64,000 nucleotides of DNA. Source: Clostridiales bacterium (lineage in GTDB: Bacteria; Bacillota; Clostridia; Lachnospirales; Lachnospiraceae). Below the pieces are notes generated by a model that saw nothing but the letters and a program-made list of their open reading frames with translations, did no database searches and was not told the origin of the DNA. The stretch lies in the NCBI GenBank assembly GCA_012519695.1, contig JAAYPT010000080.1, forward strand, positions 1 to 64,000. The letters run 5' to 3'. Positions 53,610 through 61,962 of this stretch are shown here, piece after piece (the stretch's first letter is position 1; every line of letters starts with the position of its first letter). Both the position numbers and the translations under genes were made by a program.

Positions 53610-54615
53610 CGATTTCGTCACCTCCACCTCTGGAGATTACAATTTCTGCTGAATCTTCCAGTTTACGGATAATACCAACTATCTTCTGCTGCGCTTCTTC
53701 CACGTCTTTCATTCGTACAGGACCCATGAATTCCATATCTTCTTTAATCATAGCCGCCAAACGTTTCGACATGTTTTTAAAGATAACATTTTGTACTTCT
53801 TCATTTGCCGCCTTTAATGCAACTCCTAAATCATTGTTATCCACATCGCGAAGTACACGCTGGATTGCTCTGTCATCCAAAAGAAGAATATCTTCAAATA
53901 CAAACATCTTCTTACGGATTTCATCTGCCAATTCAGGTTCTTCAATTTCCAGAGATTCCATAATGTGTTTCTCAGTTGCTCTATCTACTGTATTCAAAAT
54001 ACCTACAATAGCATCTACACCGCCCACAATGGTGTAATCCTGATTTACTAAAGAAGAAAGTTTTCTTTCCAACACTCGTTCCACTTCCTTGATAACATCC
54101 GGTGATGTACGATCCATCAATGCGATACGTTTTGCTACGTCCGCCTGTTTTTCCGGTGGTAACGCACCAATAATCATTGCTGCTTGTCCGGCAGAAAGGT
54201 AAGACAAAATCATTGCGATCGTCTGTGGATGTTCATCCTGAATAAAGTTCAACAACTGGCTTGGTTCTGTTTTTCGAACAAACTCGAAAGGTCGTACCTG
54301 TAAAGATGCTGTCAGTTTTGAAATGACGTTTTGAGCTTTTTCTTCTCCCAACGCTTTTTCCAATAATTCCTTCGCATAACCAATACCACCTTCTGCAATA
54401 TACTGTTGCGCCAAGCATACTTGATAAAACTCATTTAAAATATCTTCTTTTGTCTGAGGAGCCACACTTCTGGTATTGGCAATTTCCAGTGTCAACTCTT
54501 CAATTTCTTCTTCCTTCAGATGCTTAAAAATAGAGGCTGACTTTTCTGGTCCTAATGTAATCAGCAATATTGCCGCTTTCTGAACTCCGTTAAATTCTTC
54601 TGATTTACCTGCCAT
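53602..54615 (-). CDS. fliG: Flagellar motor switch protein FliG
   Basis: C-ring subunit that contacts MotA to create torque. It is 337 residues. Three armadillo-like domains are visible: N-terminal (KAAILLITLGPEKSASIFKH), middle with EHPQTIAMILSYL and QADVAKRIALMD, and C-terminal torque helix DILLLDDRAIQRVLRDVDNN with alternating charges. It lies 3 bases after fliF and overlaps fliH. Confidence 0.97.
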   Translation of the reverse strand: MAGKSEEFNGVQKAAILLITLGPEKSASIFKHLKEEEIEELTLEIANTRSVAPQTKEDILNEFYQVCLAQQYIAEGGIGYAKELLEKALGEEKAQNVISKLTASLQVRPFEFVRKTEPSQLLNFIQDEHPQTIAMILSYLSAGQAAMIIGALPPEKQADVAKRIALMDRTSPDVIKEVERVLERKLSSLVNQDYTIVGGVDAIVGILNTVDRATEKHIMESLEIEEPELADEIRKKMFVFEDILLLDDRAIQRVLRDVDNNDLGVALKAANEEVQNVIFKNMSKRLAAMIKEDMEFMGPVRMKDVEEAQQKIVGIIRKLEDSAEIVISRGGGDEIVV

Positions 54616-54618
54616 TGC

Positions 54619-56223
54619 TTATTCCCACTCCTCGTTTAACCAGTTTCTAAGTAATGAAGCTGCTGCTTCCGGATTTTCATCCACAAATTTTTCTATTAAA
54701 ATACGCGTTTCAGACTTTTCTGCAAATCCAATATCTTCCAGTGTATCCTGTGCTTCCTTTGTAGAAGAAAGTAATGATTCTACAGAAAGTTCCGGTTCTA
54801 CTTCTTCCAGTTTTTCTTTTCTTGTACTTCTAAATACTACAAATCCAAGCATCAGCATAATCAAGGCTGCAATAATTACCGGAAGGTAATCCATGATACC
54901 TTTTCCGCTATTATCTGAATAATTAAAGAACGGTACTTCATATGCTACAATTTTAATATTATCTTCCGAAAAGCCTGTTGCTCGAGATACCATTTCAATA
55001 AAGTCCTGATCCACATCCAGTTTCTTCTTGTCACGATTCTGAGCCACAAATTCATCAAATGTCATGTTATCCAGTTCACCACTTGCTTTCAGGGCATCCT
55101 CGTCATAAACATGATACTGTGTTGCTACTAATGTCAAAGAAGAAGCATCATAATCAATATTTCCAATTGCTCCTTTGGTATCTGTGATTTTCTCACTTGT
55201 TTTATACTGTCTGGTCTGATCTGTGGTAGTTGATGATTCTACATTGTTATCTTGAATCATGTATGTTGTACCATCATTTGAATCGGTTCCAGGCACTCCA
55301 CCGGAGCCACCAGTTGTCTCATTTTCATAATTACTTTCAGAATCAATCGGTCCGTGTTCCTCGCCATCTTCTGTATAGTACTGATGATCCGTTGTGTTGG
55401 TCTGATTGAAACTCATAACCAGATTTGGTGCTACTGACACATTATCATATACACTTGTTCCAAGTACAACTTCTTTTACTTTGGACTTCAGCATATTTTC
55501 TGCTTTACTCTGATAAGAAAGTTGAGAAGTAGCCGTTCCCAATGTACTACTGGAATCAGCTCCCATAAACAATGTATTTCCTGCTGTATCCATAATCGAA
55601 ACATTGTTAGTGTCATCATCTCCGATTGCTGTTGCAATCCATTTTGCAAGTCCGGCTGCTGTTTCCTCATCAATTGCATTTTTATCTGTTAAAGTCAAAG
55701 TAACTGCAGCATATGTATCTTGTTCATTTGCCAAAATCGTCCCATCATCTACCGGCATATTTAATTTTACTTTTGCCGTTTTAACCGCATCTTGTGCCTC
55801 CAATTGTTCTGCAATCTGCTCTTCCAGATAAAGCTGATACTTTTTAGACTTATCCGCTTCCGTCGTACTAAAACCACCATCGAACACATTACTCAATTCG
55901 TATGTTGTTGCAGGAATTCCGTTTTCACCAAGTAAAATTGCCGCATCTGCCTGATCTTTTGAGCTGACTTTGAATATCAATCCATCATCTGATGTTTCGT
56001 AGCTAATTCCTTCATTGGACAGTAAATCTTTTACTTGTCCTGCTTCTTTTGTGTTTTCACATTCTCTGATTGTAACCATCGTAGGTGTTGTAACAACTTT
56101 TCCCACAATAACTAATCCGATAATAACAAATACTGCTATACTGGCAATCAATGTTTTTTGTTTTACTGAAAATTTGTTCCACCATTCCAATACTTTCTTT
56201 GGAATTTCTTTTATTTTATCCAT
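54619..56223 (-). CDS. fliF: Flagellar MS-ring protein FliF
   Basis: Forms the membrane ring that seeds the motor. It is 534 residues. Membrane helices are at about 25-45 (IASIAVFVIIGLVIVGKVV) and 448-466 (VIIAALIMLMLGFVVFR). The ring-building domains include GISYETSDDGLIFKVS and AVTLTLTDKNAIDEETA. A Gly/Asp-rich outside loop (about 290-330) follows. The C-terminal FliG-binding end reads AASLLRNWLNEEWE. It lies 30 bases after fliE. Confidence 0.97.
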   Translation of the reverse strand: MDKIKEIPKKVLEWWNKFSVKQKTLIASIAVFVIIGLVIVGKVVTTPTMVTIRECENTKEAGQVKDLLSNEGISYETSDDGLIFKVSSKDQADAAILLGENGIPATTYELSNVFDGGFSTTEADKSKKYQLYLEEQIAEQLEAQDAVKTAKVKLNMPVDDGTILANEQDTYAAVTLTLTDKNAIDEETAAGLAKWIATAIGDDDTNNVSIMDTAGNTLFMGADSSSTLGTATSQLSYQSKAENMLKSKVKEVVLGTSVYDNVSVAPNLVMSFNQTNTTDHQYYTEDGEEHGPIDSESNYENETTGGSGGVPGTDSNDGTTYMIQDNNVESSTTTDQTRQYKTSEKITDTKGAIGNIDYDASSLTLVATQYHVYDEDALKASGELDNMTFDEFVAQNRDKKKLDVDQDFIEMVSRATGFSEDNIKIVAYEVPFFNYSDNSGKGIMDYLPVIIAALIMLMLGFVVFRSTRKEKLEEVEPELSVESLLSSTKEAQDTLEDIGFAEKSETRILIEKFVDENPEAAASLLRNWLNEEWE

Positions 56224-56253
56224 TTGCTTCTCCTACTCACTTGTTGCATAATT

Positions 56254-56565
56254 TTATATCTGCATATTCATAATTTCCTTATATGCTTCCAACATTCTAT
56301 CACGCACTGCGATTGTATAATTTAATGCAATATCTGCCTTTTCCTGAATATTCTGCAAATCATGAGTATTCGTTGCATAACCTAACATAAACTGCATCTC
56401 TGCTTCTTCTGCCTGGTTTTGTAAGCTACTCGTTTCATTCAGCATGTCCTTTGCCGACTGTAACACGCTGCTAAAGCTCGTGTCCTCTGTCTTAAGGTTT
56501 TGATTTTCAATTGCCGCATTCTTAATGTAGCTGGAATCAATTCCTGTTAATGATGCTATATCCAT
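56254..56565 (-). CDS. fliE: Flagellar hook-basal body complex protein FliE
   Basis: Adaptor between MS ring and rod, 103 residues, with the typical C-terminal signature TNTHDLQNIQEKADIALNYT and VRDRMLEAYKEIMNMQI. It is encoded between flgC and fliF as in most Firmicutes, with GGAGGCG before ATG. Confidence 0.96.
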   Translation of the reverse strand: MDIASLTGIDSSYIKNAAIENQNLKTEDTSFSSVLQSAKDMLNETSSLQNQAEEAEMQFMLGYATNTHDLQNIQEKADIALNYTIAVRDRMLEAYKEIMNMQI

Positions 56566-56584
56566 TTAAAACGCCTCCTAAAAA

Positions 56585-57025
56585 TTATTTTCCAAGTTCG
56601 AGTCCCTTTAATGCGATAGCCTTACTTGTCTGGAACGCAGTCACATTTGCTTCATAAGACCGGCTTGCATCTATCATATTTGTCATTTCCGTTACAATAT
56701 TTACATTCGGATATGACACATATCCGTCTTCATCCGCATCTGGATGTGACGGATCATATTTCTTTATGTAATCAGATGTTGTATCTTCTCTTACACTGGA
56801 TACTTTTACACCATTTCCTAAATATGATTCTCTCGTATTATTCAGTACTTTACTGAACGGAGTTACATCCTTTTCCTGGAAAGTAACAATTTTTCTTCTG
56901 TATGGAGTTCCATCTTCTGTTCTCGTGGTATTTACATTCGCAACGTTTTCTGAAATAACATCCATTCGGAAACGTTGTGCTGTCATACCTGATGCATTAA
57001 TATTAAAAGATTGAAATAATGACAT
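56585..57025 (-). CDS. flgC: Flagellar basal-body rod protein FlgC
   Basis: Proximal rod protein, 146 residues. The N-terminal rod motif is INASGMTAQRFRMDVISENV and ANVNTT; the C-terminal helix is MTNMIDASRSYEANVTAFQT. It lies between flgB and fliE with AGGAGGAA before ATG. Confidence 0.97.
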   Translation of the reverse strand: MSLFQSFNINASGMTAQRFRMDVISENVANVNTTRTEDGTPYRRKIVTFQEKDVTPFSKVLNNTRESYLGNGVKVSSVREDTTSDYIKKYDPSHPDADEDGYVSYPNVNIVTEMTNMIDASRSYEANVTAFQTSKAIALKGLELGK

Positions 57026-57064
57026 TTTAAATTCCTCCTAAAACCATATCATCTTACTTATTTG

Positions 57065-57454
57065 CTACTTAATTACACTTTTAATTCTGGCATATTCACT
57101 AGACATACTGTTAATCAAAGCTGTATAGCGAATCTGTGTGGATGCCAACTCTGCATATTCCTGATCCGGATCTACATTGTTTTCATCCAGTCGATAAGAA
57201 TAATTAGATGAATCTGTATAGGTCTCAACATTTAAATGATTCATATGTAAATTTTTAACTTTGTCATCCAAGGATGTGTATTTGGACTTATTCAATTCTC
57301 TTTCAAGAGTTCCTTCAAAATTCACATCTTGTCTTTTGTACCCCGGTGTACTCTGATTGCTTATATTATTACTAATAGCCGTCTGTCTTAACCATGTAGC
57401 ATCTGCTGCTTTATCCATAACATTAATATAGTTGTAAATATCACTGCTAAACAT
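57065..57454 (-). CDS. flgB: Flagellar basal-body rod protein FlgB
   Basis: First gene of the fla/che operon; proximal rod protein of 129 residues. The N-terminal segment is WLRQTAISNNISNQSTPGYK and the C-terminus TQIRYTALINSMSSEYARI. ATG at 57454 is chosen because AGGAG lies 8 bases upstream; an ATG at 57472 has none. Two promoters (57498-57525 and 57561-57589) face it. Confidence 0.96.
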   Translation of the reverse strand: MFSSDIYNYINVMDKAADATWLRQTAISNNISNQSTPGYKRQDVNFEGTLERELNKSKYTSLDDKVKNLHMNHLNVETYTDSSNYSYRLDENNVDPDQEYAELASTQIRYTALINSMSSEYARIKSVIK

Positions 57455-57497
57455 CCCTCTTACTCCTTTCATCTTTTAGTACTATAAACCTATTTTT

Positions 57498-57525
57498 ATT
57501 ATAAATTATCTATACAATTTTGCAA
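57498..57525 (-). promoter_or_regulatory. Proximal sigma-A-type promoter of the fla/che operon
   Basis: TTGCAA (57520-57525), a 16-bp spacer and TATAAT (57498-57503) on the minus strand. The leader would be about 37 bases to the flgB ATG. No sigma-28 consensus is seen here. Confidence 0.6.
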
Positions 57526-57560
57526 GTATTTTTTCGTTCTTTTTGTTTTTTTTACATGAT

Positions 57561-57589
57561 ATTGTAGTATTTTGTCGATTTAAACACAA
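57561..57589 (-). promoter_or_regulatory. Distal sigma-A-type promoter of the fla/che operon
   Basis: TTGTGT (57584-57589), a 17-bp spacer and TACAAT (57561-57566) on the minus strand, 15 bp downstream (in transcription direction) of the TATGGAGT cluster, which therefore could control it. Confidence 0.45.
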
Positions 57590-57604
57590 GTCGCAGTAAA
57601 TTAT

Positions 57605-57695
57605 ACTCCATACATTTTCTTTTATCTACTATGGAGCTCCATACATATTTATATGGAGTATGGTATGGATTGTATTATGGAGTGAGATATGGAGT
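57605..57695. repeat. Cluster of TATGGAGT motifs upstream of flgB
   Basis: Four direct copies of TATGGAGT (one TATGGATT) start at 57652, 57664, 57676 and 57688, exactly 12 bp apart. A 14-bp perfect palindrome TATGGAGCTCCATA lies at 57630-57643, and one inverted copy ACTCCATA at 57605-57612. The 423-bp codY-flgB gap holds, from right to left: codY terminator, repeat copy B, this cluster, two promoters. The phasing suggests a multi-site operator or DNA bend; the binding protein is unknown. Confidence 0.75.
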
Positions 57696-57709
57696 ATCTT
57701 TCAAAGGCT

Positions 57710-57840
57710 AAAGAATCCTCTTGTCAGACTCTTTTGCACCCCAGCGGTGTCATTTATGACTAATTTCTTCTCTGCGCGGTATACTTTCTTAGGGGAACGT
57801 TTTTTATGCAATAGGACGCAATTTCCTATTGCATAAAAAA
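57710..57840 (-). repeat. Dispersed intergenic repeat, copy B (complete)
   Basis: A full 131-bp copy read on the minus strand. The head is a 17-bp perfect inverted repeat (57800-57816 with 57824-57840, 7-nt loop). GTCA-TAAA-TGAC is at 57749-57760, where copy A has GTCG-TAAA-CGAC. The final stem AAAGAGTCT with AGGATTCTTT is at 57710-57734 and pairs if G-U is allowed. The outer T-run is shared with the U-tract of the codY terminator. Confidence 0.85.
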
Positions 57841-57869
57841 GGAGATTCACAGCTATGCCATAAATCTCC
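57835..57869 (-). terminator. Intrinsic terminator of codY
   Basis: Minus-strand GGAGATT and AATCTCC pair around a 15-nt loop and are followed by TTTTTT, 8 bases after the codY stop codon. The stem is only 7 bp, but the U-tract is strong. It separates codY from the fla/che operon. Confidence 0.8.
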
Positions 57870-57877
57870 AGTCAACA

Positions 57878-58666
57878 CTAATTATGTTTCATATTTTGCT
57901 TTTTTACTTTTTCTAATTCATCAAATACTACGTCATTCAATACCTTTATATAAGTACCTTTCATACCTGATGAACGTGATTCTATCACGCCTGCGCTTTC
58001 AAACTTACGCAATGCATTTACAATTACGCTTCGGGTAATACCTACACGGTCTGCAATTTTACTTGCTACCAATATTCCTTCCTTACCATCCATCTCGTCA
58101 AAAATATGGGTGATTGCTTCCAATTCAGAAAACGAAAGTGTACTAATAGCGGAACGTACAATCTGTACTTTTCGGCTCTCTTCTGCACTCTCTTCATTCA
58201 CAGAACGCATCATTTCCAATCCCACTACTGTTGTGCCATACTCACTTAAAATAATATCATCAATATCATACTGTTTTTCTAAACGATATACAAAAAGAGT
58301 TCCAAGTCGTTCTCCCGCAATATCTATCGGTGTAATAATTGCACGATATTTTTTTACATCTTCGGATACAAATCCCAAAGTCTCTAAATTTACATTTTCT
58401 TTTGTAGATAAAATTCCAAGAAGACGTTCATTTAATAACGGATCAATAAAGCCGCCTACCTCATCTGCAATCAGCTCTGTAATTTCCTCTGTTCCGTCAC
58501 AGACACTGGTTCCTAACACTTTTCCTTTCTTACTTATCACTAAGATATTAGAATCCAAAATCTCTGTTAGCACTTCGCAAATATCATTAAATACCACTTT
58601 CGAGGAATTATTATTGTGCAACAGTTTATTTATCTTTCTTGTCTTGTCCAACAACTGAACGCTCAT
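57878..58666 (-). CDS. codY: GTP- and amino-acid-sensing transcriptional repressor CodY
   Basis: Global nutrient regulator of Firmicutes, sensing branched-chain amino acids and often GTP. It is 262 residues, near the usual 259. The N-terminal GAF domain (about 1-155) is followed by a linker helix and a winged helix-turn-helix (about 200-255) with ASKIADRVGITRSVIVNALR then KFESAGVIESRSSGMKG, the conserved DNA-reading region. ATG at 58666 is chosen for GGAGGTG; upstream starts overlap that site. In B. subtilis codY is likewise next to flgB and controls motility, and the same link is plausible here. Confidence 0.97.
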   Translation of the reverse strand: MSVQLLDKTRKINKLLHNNNSSKVVFNDICEVLTEILDSNILVISKKGKVLGTSVCDGTEEITELIADEVGGFIDPLLNERLLGILSTKENVNLETLGFVSEDVKKYRAIITPIDIAGERLGTLFVYRLEKQYDIDDIILSEYGTTVVGLEMMRSVNEESAEESRKVQIVRSAISTLSFSELEAITHIFDEMDGKEGILVASKIADRVGITRSVIVNALRKFESAGVIESRSSGMKGTYIKVLNDVVFDELEKVKKQNMKHN

Positions 58667-58710
58667 AATACACCTCCTATTTGTCATTATAAAGCTTTAG
58701 ACTTTTTTGT

Positions 58711-58739
58711 ATTTTACCACCTTTTCCGTGGAAATTCAA
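58711..58739 (-). promoter_or_regulatory. Sigma-A-type promoter of codY
   Basis: TTGAAT (58734-58739), a 17-bp spacer and TAAAAT (58711-58716) in the 85-bp topA-codY gap. The spacer contains the inverted repeat TTTCC-GT-GGAAA (58723-58734), a possible operator. It differs from the CodY consensus. Confidence 0.5.
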
Positions 58740-58751
58740 TAAGTTTTCTAA

Positions 58752-60842
58752 CTATTTCTGTTTTTCTTTTTCTTTTTCTTTCACAAATCCGCATTGTCCA
58801 TCTGCACACACTAATTTATTTCCTTTTTCTACCATGTAGCCACCACACTCCGGACACTTTTCTTTGGATGGTTTCTGCCATGACATAAAGTCACATTCCG
58901 GATTTGCTTCACAACCGTAATATTTTCTTCCTTTTTTCGTTTTCTTCAATACTACTTCTTTTCCGCATTTCGGACAGCTTACACCGATTTTTTCTAAATA
59001 CGGTTTGGTATTTTTACACTCCGGAAATCCCGGACACGCCAAGAACTTACCGTGTGGTCCATATTTTACTACCATATTTCTGCCACATAATTCGCAGATA
59101 ACATCGGTTACTTCATCTTCTATTTTTTTAACTTTTTCTAAATCTTTTTCTGCTGCCTGTACTGCATGTTCCAAATCAGGATAGAAATTGCTGACAACTG
59201 TTTTCCACGGTATCGCACCTTCTGCTACTTTATCCAATAACGACTCCATATTAGCAGTAAATCGCTCATCAACGATTTCCGGAAATGCTTCTACCATAAT
59301 ATTATTAACTGCCTCACCCAGCTCGGTAATATAAAGATTTTTATTTTCTTTTACAATATAACGCCTTGCCAACAATGTGGTAATGGTCGGTGCATAGGTA
59401 CTTGGTCTTCCGATTCCCAGTTCTTCTAATGTTTTTACCAAAGACGCCTCTGTAAAATGTGCCGGCGGCTGTGTAAAATGCTGTTTTTCTTCTAAATCTT
59501 TTAATTCCAGCTTTGTATCAGTATCTACCGACTTCAACAACAGGTTATTTTCGCCCTTTTCGTCTTCATCGCTGGTATATACTGACATAAATCCTTCAAA
59601 TACGATTTTAGAAGCGGACACATGAAAACGATACTCTCCTGCTCCGATTTTAATAGATGTGGTTTCGTATACGGCACTGCTCATTCTGCTTGCTGCAAAT
59701 CGTTTCCAAATCAACTGATATAAACGGAACTGGTCTCGACTTAATGATTCCTTTACCATAACCGGTGTTCTTGTAATGTCAGATGGTCTGATTGCTTCAT
59801 GGGCATCTTGAATCTTCGCATTGGACTTTTTCGCATTTTCTTCGTTTTTCGCAGTATACTTTTCACCATAAGCATTGGTAATGTACTCTCTTGCAGCTGC
59901 ATCTGCCTCTTCTGAAATACGCACGGAATCTGTTCTTAAGTAAGTAATCAAACCTACAGTTCCCTGTCCCTTGATATCAATTCCTTCGTACAACTGCTGG
60001 GCTAAACGCATTGTTTTCTGAGTTGAAAAATTTAATGCTTTTGCTGCTTCCTGCTGTAAGGTACTGGTAGTAAATGGAAGTGGTGCTTTTTTCACACGTT
60101 CTGACTTTTTCACATCTACCACCTGATATTTTTCCTTTTTCAGGCTTTCTACAATTTTGTCCAGCTCTTCTCTTGAACTTATATCCATTTTCCCTTTTTC
60201 ATTGCCATAGAACTTGGCTGCCAACAGCTTTTTTTCTCCCGGTATTGCGAACTGTGCGTCCAAACTCCAGTACTCTTCCGGGATAAATGCATTGATTTCT
60301 TCCTCTCTATCGCAAATGATTCGAAGTGCCACTGACTGTACACGACCTGCACTTAATCCACGTTTTACTTTTGCCCATAATACCGGACTGATTCGATATC
60401 CCACCATACGGTCTAACATACGTCTTGTTTGTTGCGCATCTACCAGATTCATATCAATATCTCTTGCCTGTTTTAAAGATGTCTTTACCGCATTCTTGGT
60501 AATTTCATTAAAGCTGATACGATATACATTTTTATTTTCTTCTAATTTCAACGCCTTTGATAAATGCCATGAAATTGCTTCTCCTTCACGGTCGGGGTCC
60601 GTTGCCAGATAAATTTTATCAGCTTTTTTTACTTCTTTACGCAATTTTGCCAATATATCACCTTTTCCTCGAATGGTAATATATTTTGGTTCATAATCGT
60701 GCTCTACATCAATTCCAAGCTGACTTTTCGGTAAGTCGCGGACATGCCCGTTAGACGCTGCTACTTCATAGTTTTTTCCTAAAAATTTTTTAATAGTCTT
60801 CACCTTTGCCGGTGACTCCACAATTACAAGATATTTCGCCAT
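58752..60842 (-). CDS. topA: DNA topoisomerase I
   Basis: Type IA topoisomerase that relaxes negative supercoils. It is 696 residues. The N-terminal Toprim part has LVIVESPAKVKTIKKFLG and TDPDREGEAISWHL. The active-site Tyr is in GLITYLRTDSVRIS. Three C-terminal zinc ribbons follow (about 580-690): CELCGRN, CPKCGKE and CPECGGY with paired cysteines. It lies 37 bases after dprA, the same order as in B. subtilis. Confidence 0.98.
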   Translation of the reverse strand: MAKYLVIVESPAKVKTIKKFLGKNYEVAASNGHVRDLPKSQLGIDVEHDYEPKYITIRGKGDILAKLRKEVKKADKIYLATDPDREGEAISWHLSKALKLEENKNVYRISFNEITKNAVKTSLKQARDIDMNLVDAQQTRRMLDRMVGYRISPVLWAKVKRGLSAGRVQSVALRIICDREEEINAFIPEEYWSLDAQFAIPGEKKLLAAKFYGNEKGKMDISSREELDKIVESLKKEKYQVVDVKKSERVKKAPLPFTTSTLQQEAAKALNFSTQKTMRLAQQLYEGIDIKGQGTVGLITYLRTDSVRISEEADAAAREYITNAYGEKYTAKNEENAKKSNAKIQDAHEAIRPSDITRTPVMVKESLSRDQFRLYQLIWKRFAASRMSSAVYETTSIKIGAGEYRFHVSASKIVFEGFMSVYTSDEDEKGENNLLLKSVDTDTKLELKDLEEKQHFTQPPAHFTEASLVKTLEELGIGRPSTYAPTITTLLARRYIVKENKNLYITELGEAVNNIMVEAFPEIVDERFTANMESLLDKVAEGAIPWKTVVSNFYPDLEHAVQAAEKDLEKVKKIEDEVTDVICELCGRNMVVKYGPHGKFLACPGFPECKNTKPYLEKIGVSCPKCGKEVVLKKTKKGRKYYGCEANPECDFMSWQKPSKEKCPECGGYMVEKGNKLVCADGQCGFVKEKEKEKQK

Positions 60843-60879
60843 GTGCCTACTCCTTTATATATTGCCCCCTTTATTTCAT

Positions 60880-61962
60880 TCAGACTTCAATCTCGGTCCG
60901 CACAAAATAATTTTTATATACTTCTGAAATACAGCCCATTTCCCTTAATGTATTAAGAATTGTTATTAATTCTCCCAAAGGCAAGCCTGTATTTTCCATT
61001 AACGTTTCCAAACTTCTCGGGGTTAAATCCACACAACTATACACCAACCTTTCTAATTTTTCAAGTGTCTTTCCTGTTTTTTTTGCTGCATTTCCATCTT
61101 GTACTGTTAATTTTTTCACATTTTGCAGCATTTCCTGCACACTTGTAAAAATCCCTGCGCCCTGCTGAATCAAGCGATTGGTGCCCTCACTCAACTTATC
61201 TCCAACTCTACCCGGTACTGCATAAATTTCTTTTCCCTGTTCTAACGCAAAATCTGCTGTAATAAGAGAACCGCTCTTTTTTCTCGCCTCCACGATAAGC
61301 ACAATATCTGCCATCCCACTGATAATCCGATTTCTATTTGGAAAAAATATAGGTCTTGGTGTTGTTTTGGGACAATATTCACTGATAATCCCTCCGCTTT
61401 GTGGTATTCTCTCATATAAATCCTGATTTTGCTTCGGATAGCAAACATCTACTCCGCACCCTAAAATTCCGTACGTTTTTCCTTGTGCTCTCAGTGCTCC
61501 CCACTGCGCCGCACCATCGATTCCCGCAGCCATTCCGCTAATCAGTTCCACTTCCATTTTTCCTAAAACATATCCTATCTGCTTTGCCACATTTCTTCCA
61601 TATTCCGAGCAAACACGCGCCCCTACTATGGCAACAGCGCATTTATCTTTCTCGGGCAATCTTCCCCGATAAAACAGTCCATATGGTGCCTGATAAATAT
61701 TTCTCAAACGACTTGGGTACTCCTCTTGACGAAATGAAACGAAAGAGATTCCTTTTTCTATTTGTTTTTCCTGTTCCTCTTTGGGATTCTTCTTTTGATA
61801 TTGCTCCAGAATTTCACATTCATTTTGTGTTAAAAATTTTATTTTTTCTAACTTACTTTTATTCATATAATATATTTCTTTTGCTCCGCCTACCTGTTCT
61901 TCCAAAGCTATCTTTTTCGCTGCCGATATTCCCGATATTCCTCCTAACCATCTTTTATACAT
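60880..61962 (-). CDS. dprA: DNA-processing protein DprA (Smf)
   Basis: Protects incoming single-stranded DNA and loads RecA in natural transformation. It is 360 residues. The N-terminal helical domain begins YKRWLGGISGISAAKKIAL. The Rossmann-like core has VAIVGARVCSEYGRNVAKQI, SGMAAGIDGAAQWGAL and KSGSLITADFALEQGKEI. The C-terminal winged helix is about 300-360. ATG at 61962 overlaps the comM stop by eight bases. Earlier starts (61986, 62058) would overlap comM more. With comM, it hints at transformation genes being kept. Confidence 0.95.
   Translation of the reverse strand: MYKRWLGGISGISAAKKIALEEQVGGAKEIYYMNKSKLEKIKFLTQNECEILEQYQKKNPKEEQEKQIEKGISFVSFRQEEYPSRLRNIYQAPYGLFYRGRLPEKDKCAVAIVGARVCSEYGRNVAKQIGYVLGKMEVELISGMAAGIDGAAQWGALRAQGKTYGILGCGVDVCYPKQNQDLYERIPQSGGIISEYCPKTTPRPIFFPNRNRIISGMADIVLIVEARKKSGSLITADFALEQGKEIYAVPGRVGDKLSEGTNRLIQQGAGIFTSVQEMLQNVKKLTVQDGNAAKKTGKTLEKLERLVYSCVDLTPRSLETLMENTGLPLGELITILNTLREMGCISEVYKNYFVRTEIEV

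Noticed and set aside
57605-57695. CRISPR or minisatellite interpretation of the TATGGAGT cluster
   Set aside because: Units are 8 bp at 12-bp spacing, with mixed orientation and only four phased copies; there are no spacer-sized gaps and no cas genes.
57455-57720. Sigma-28 promoter or CodY box before flgB
   Set aside because: No TAAA-N15-GCCGATAA-like pair was found, and the best CodY-like match (AATTTTGCAAGTATT) has five mismatches.
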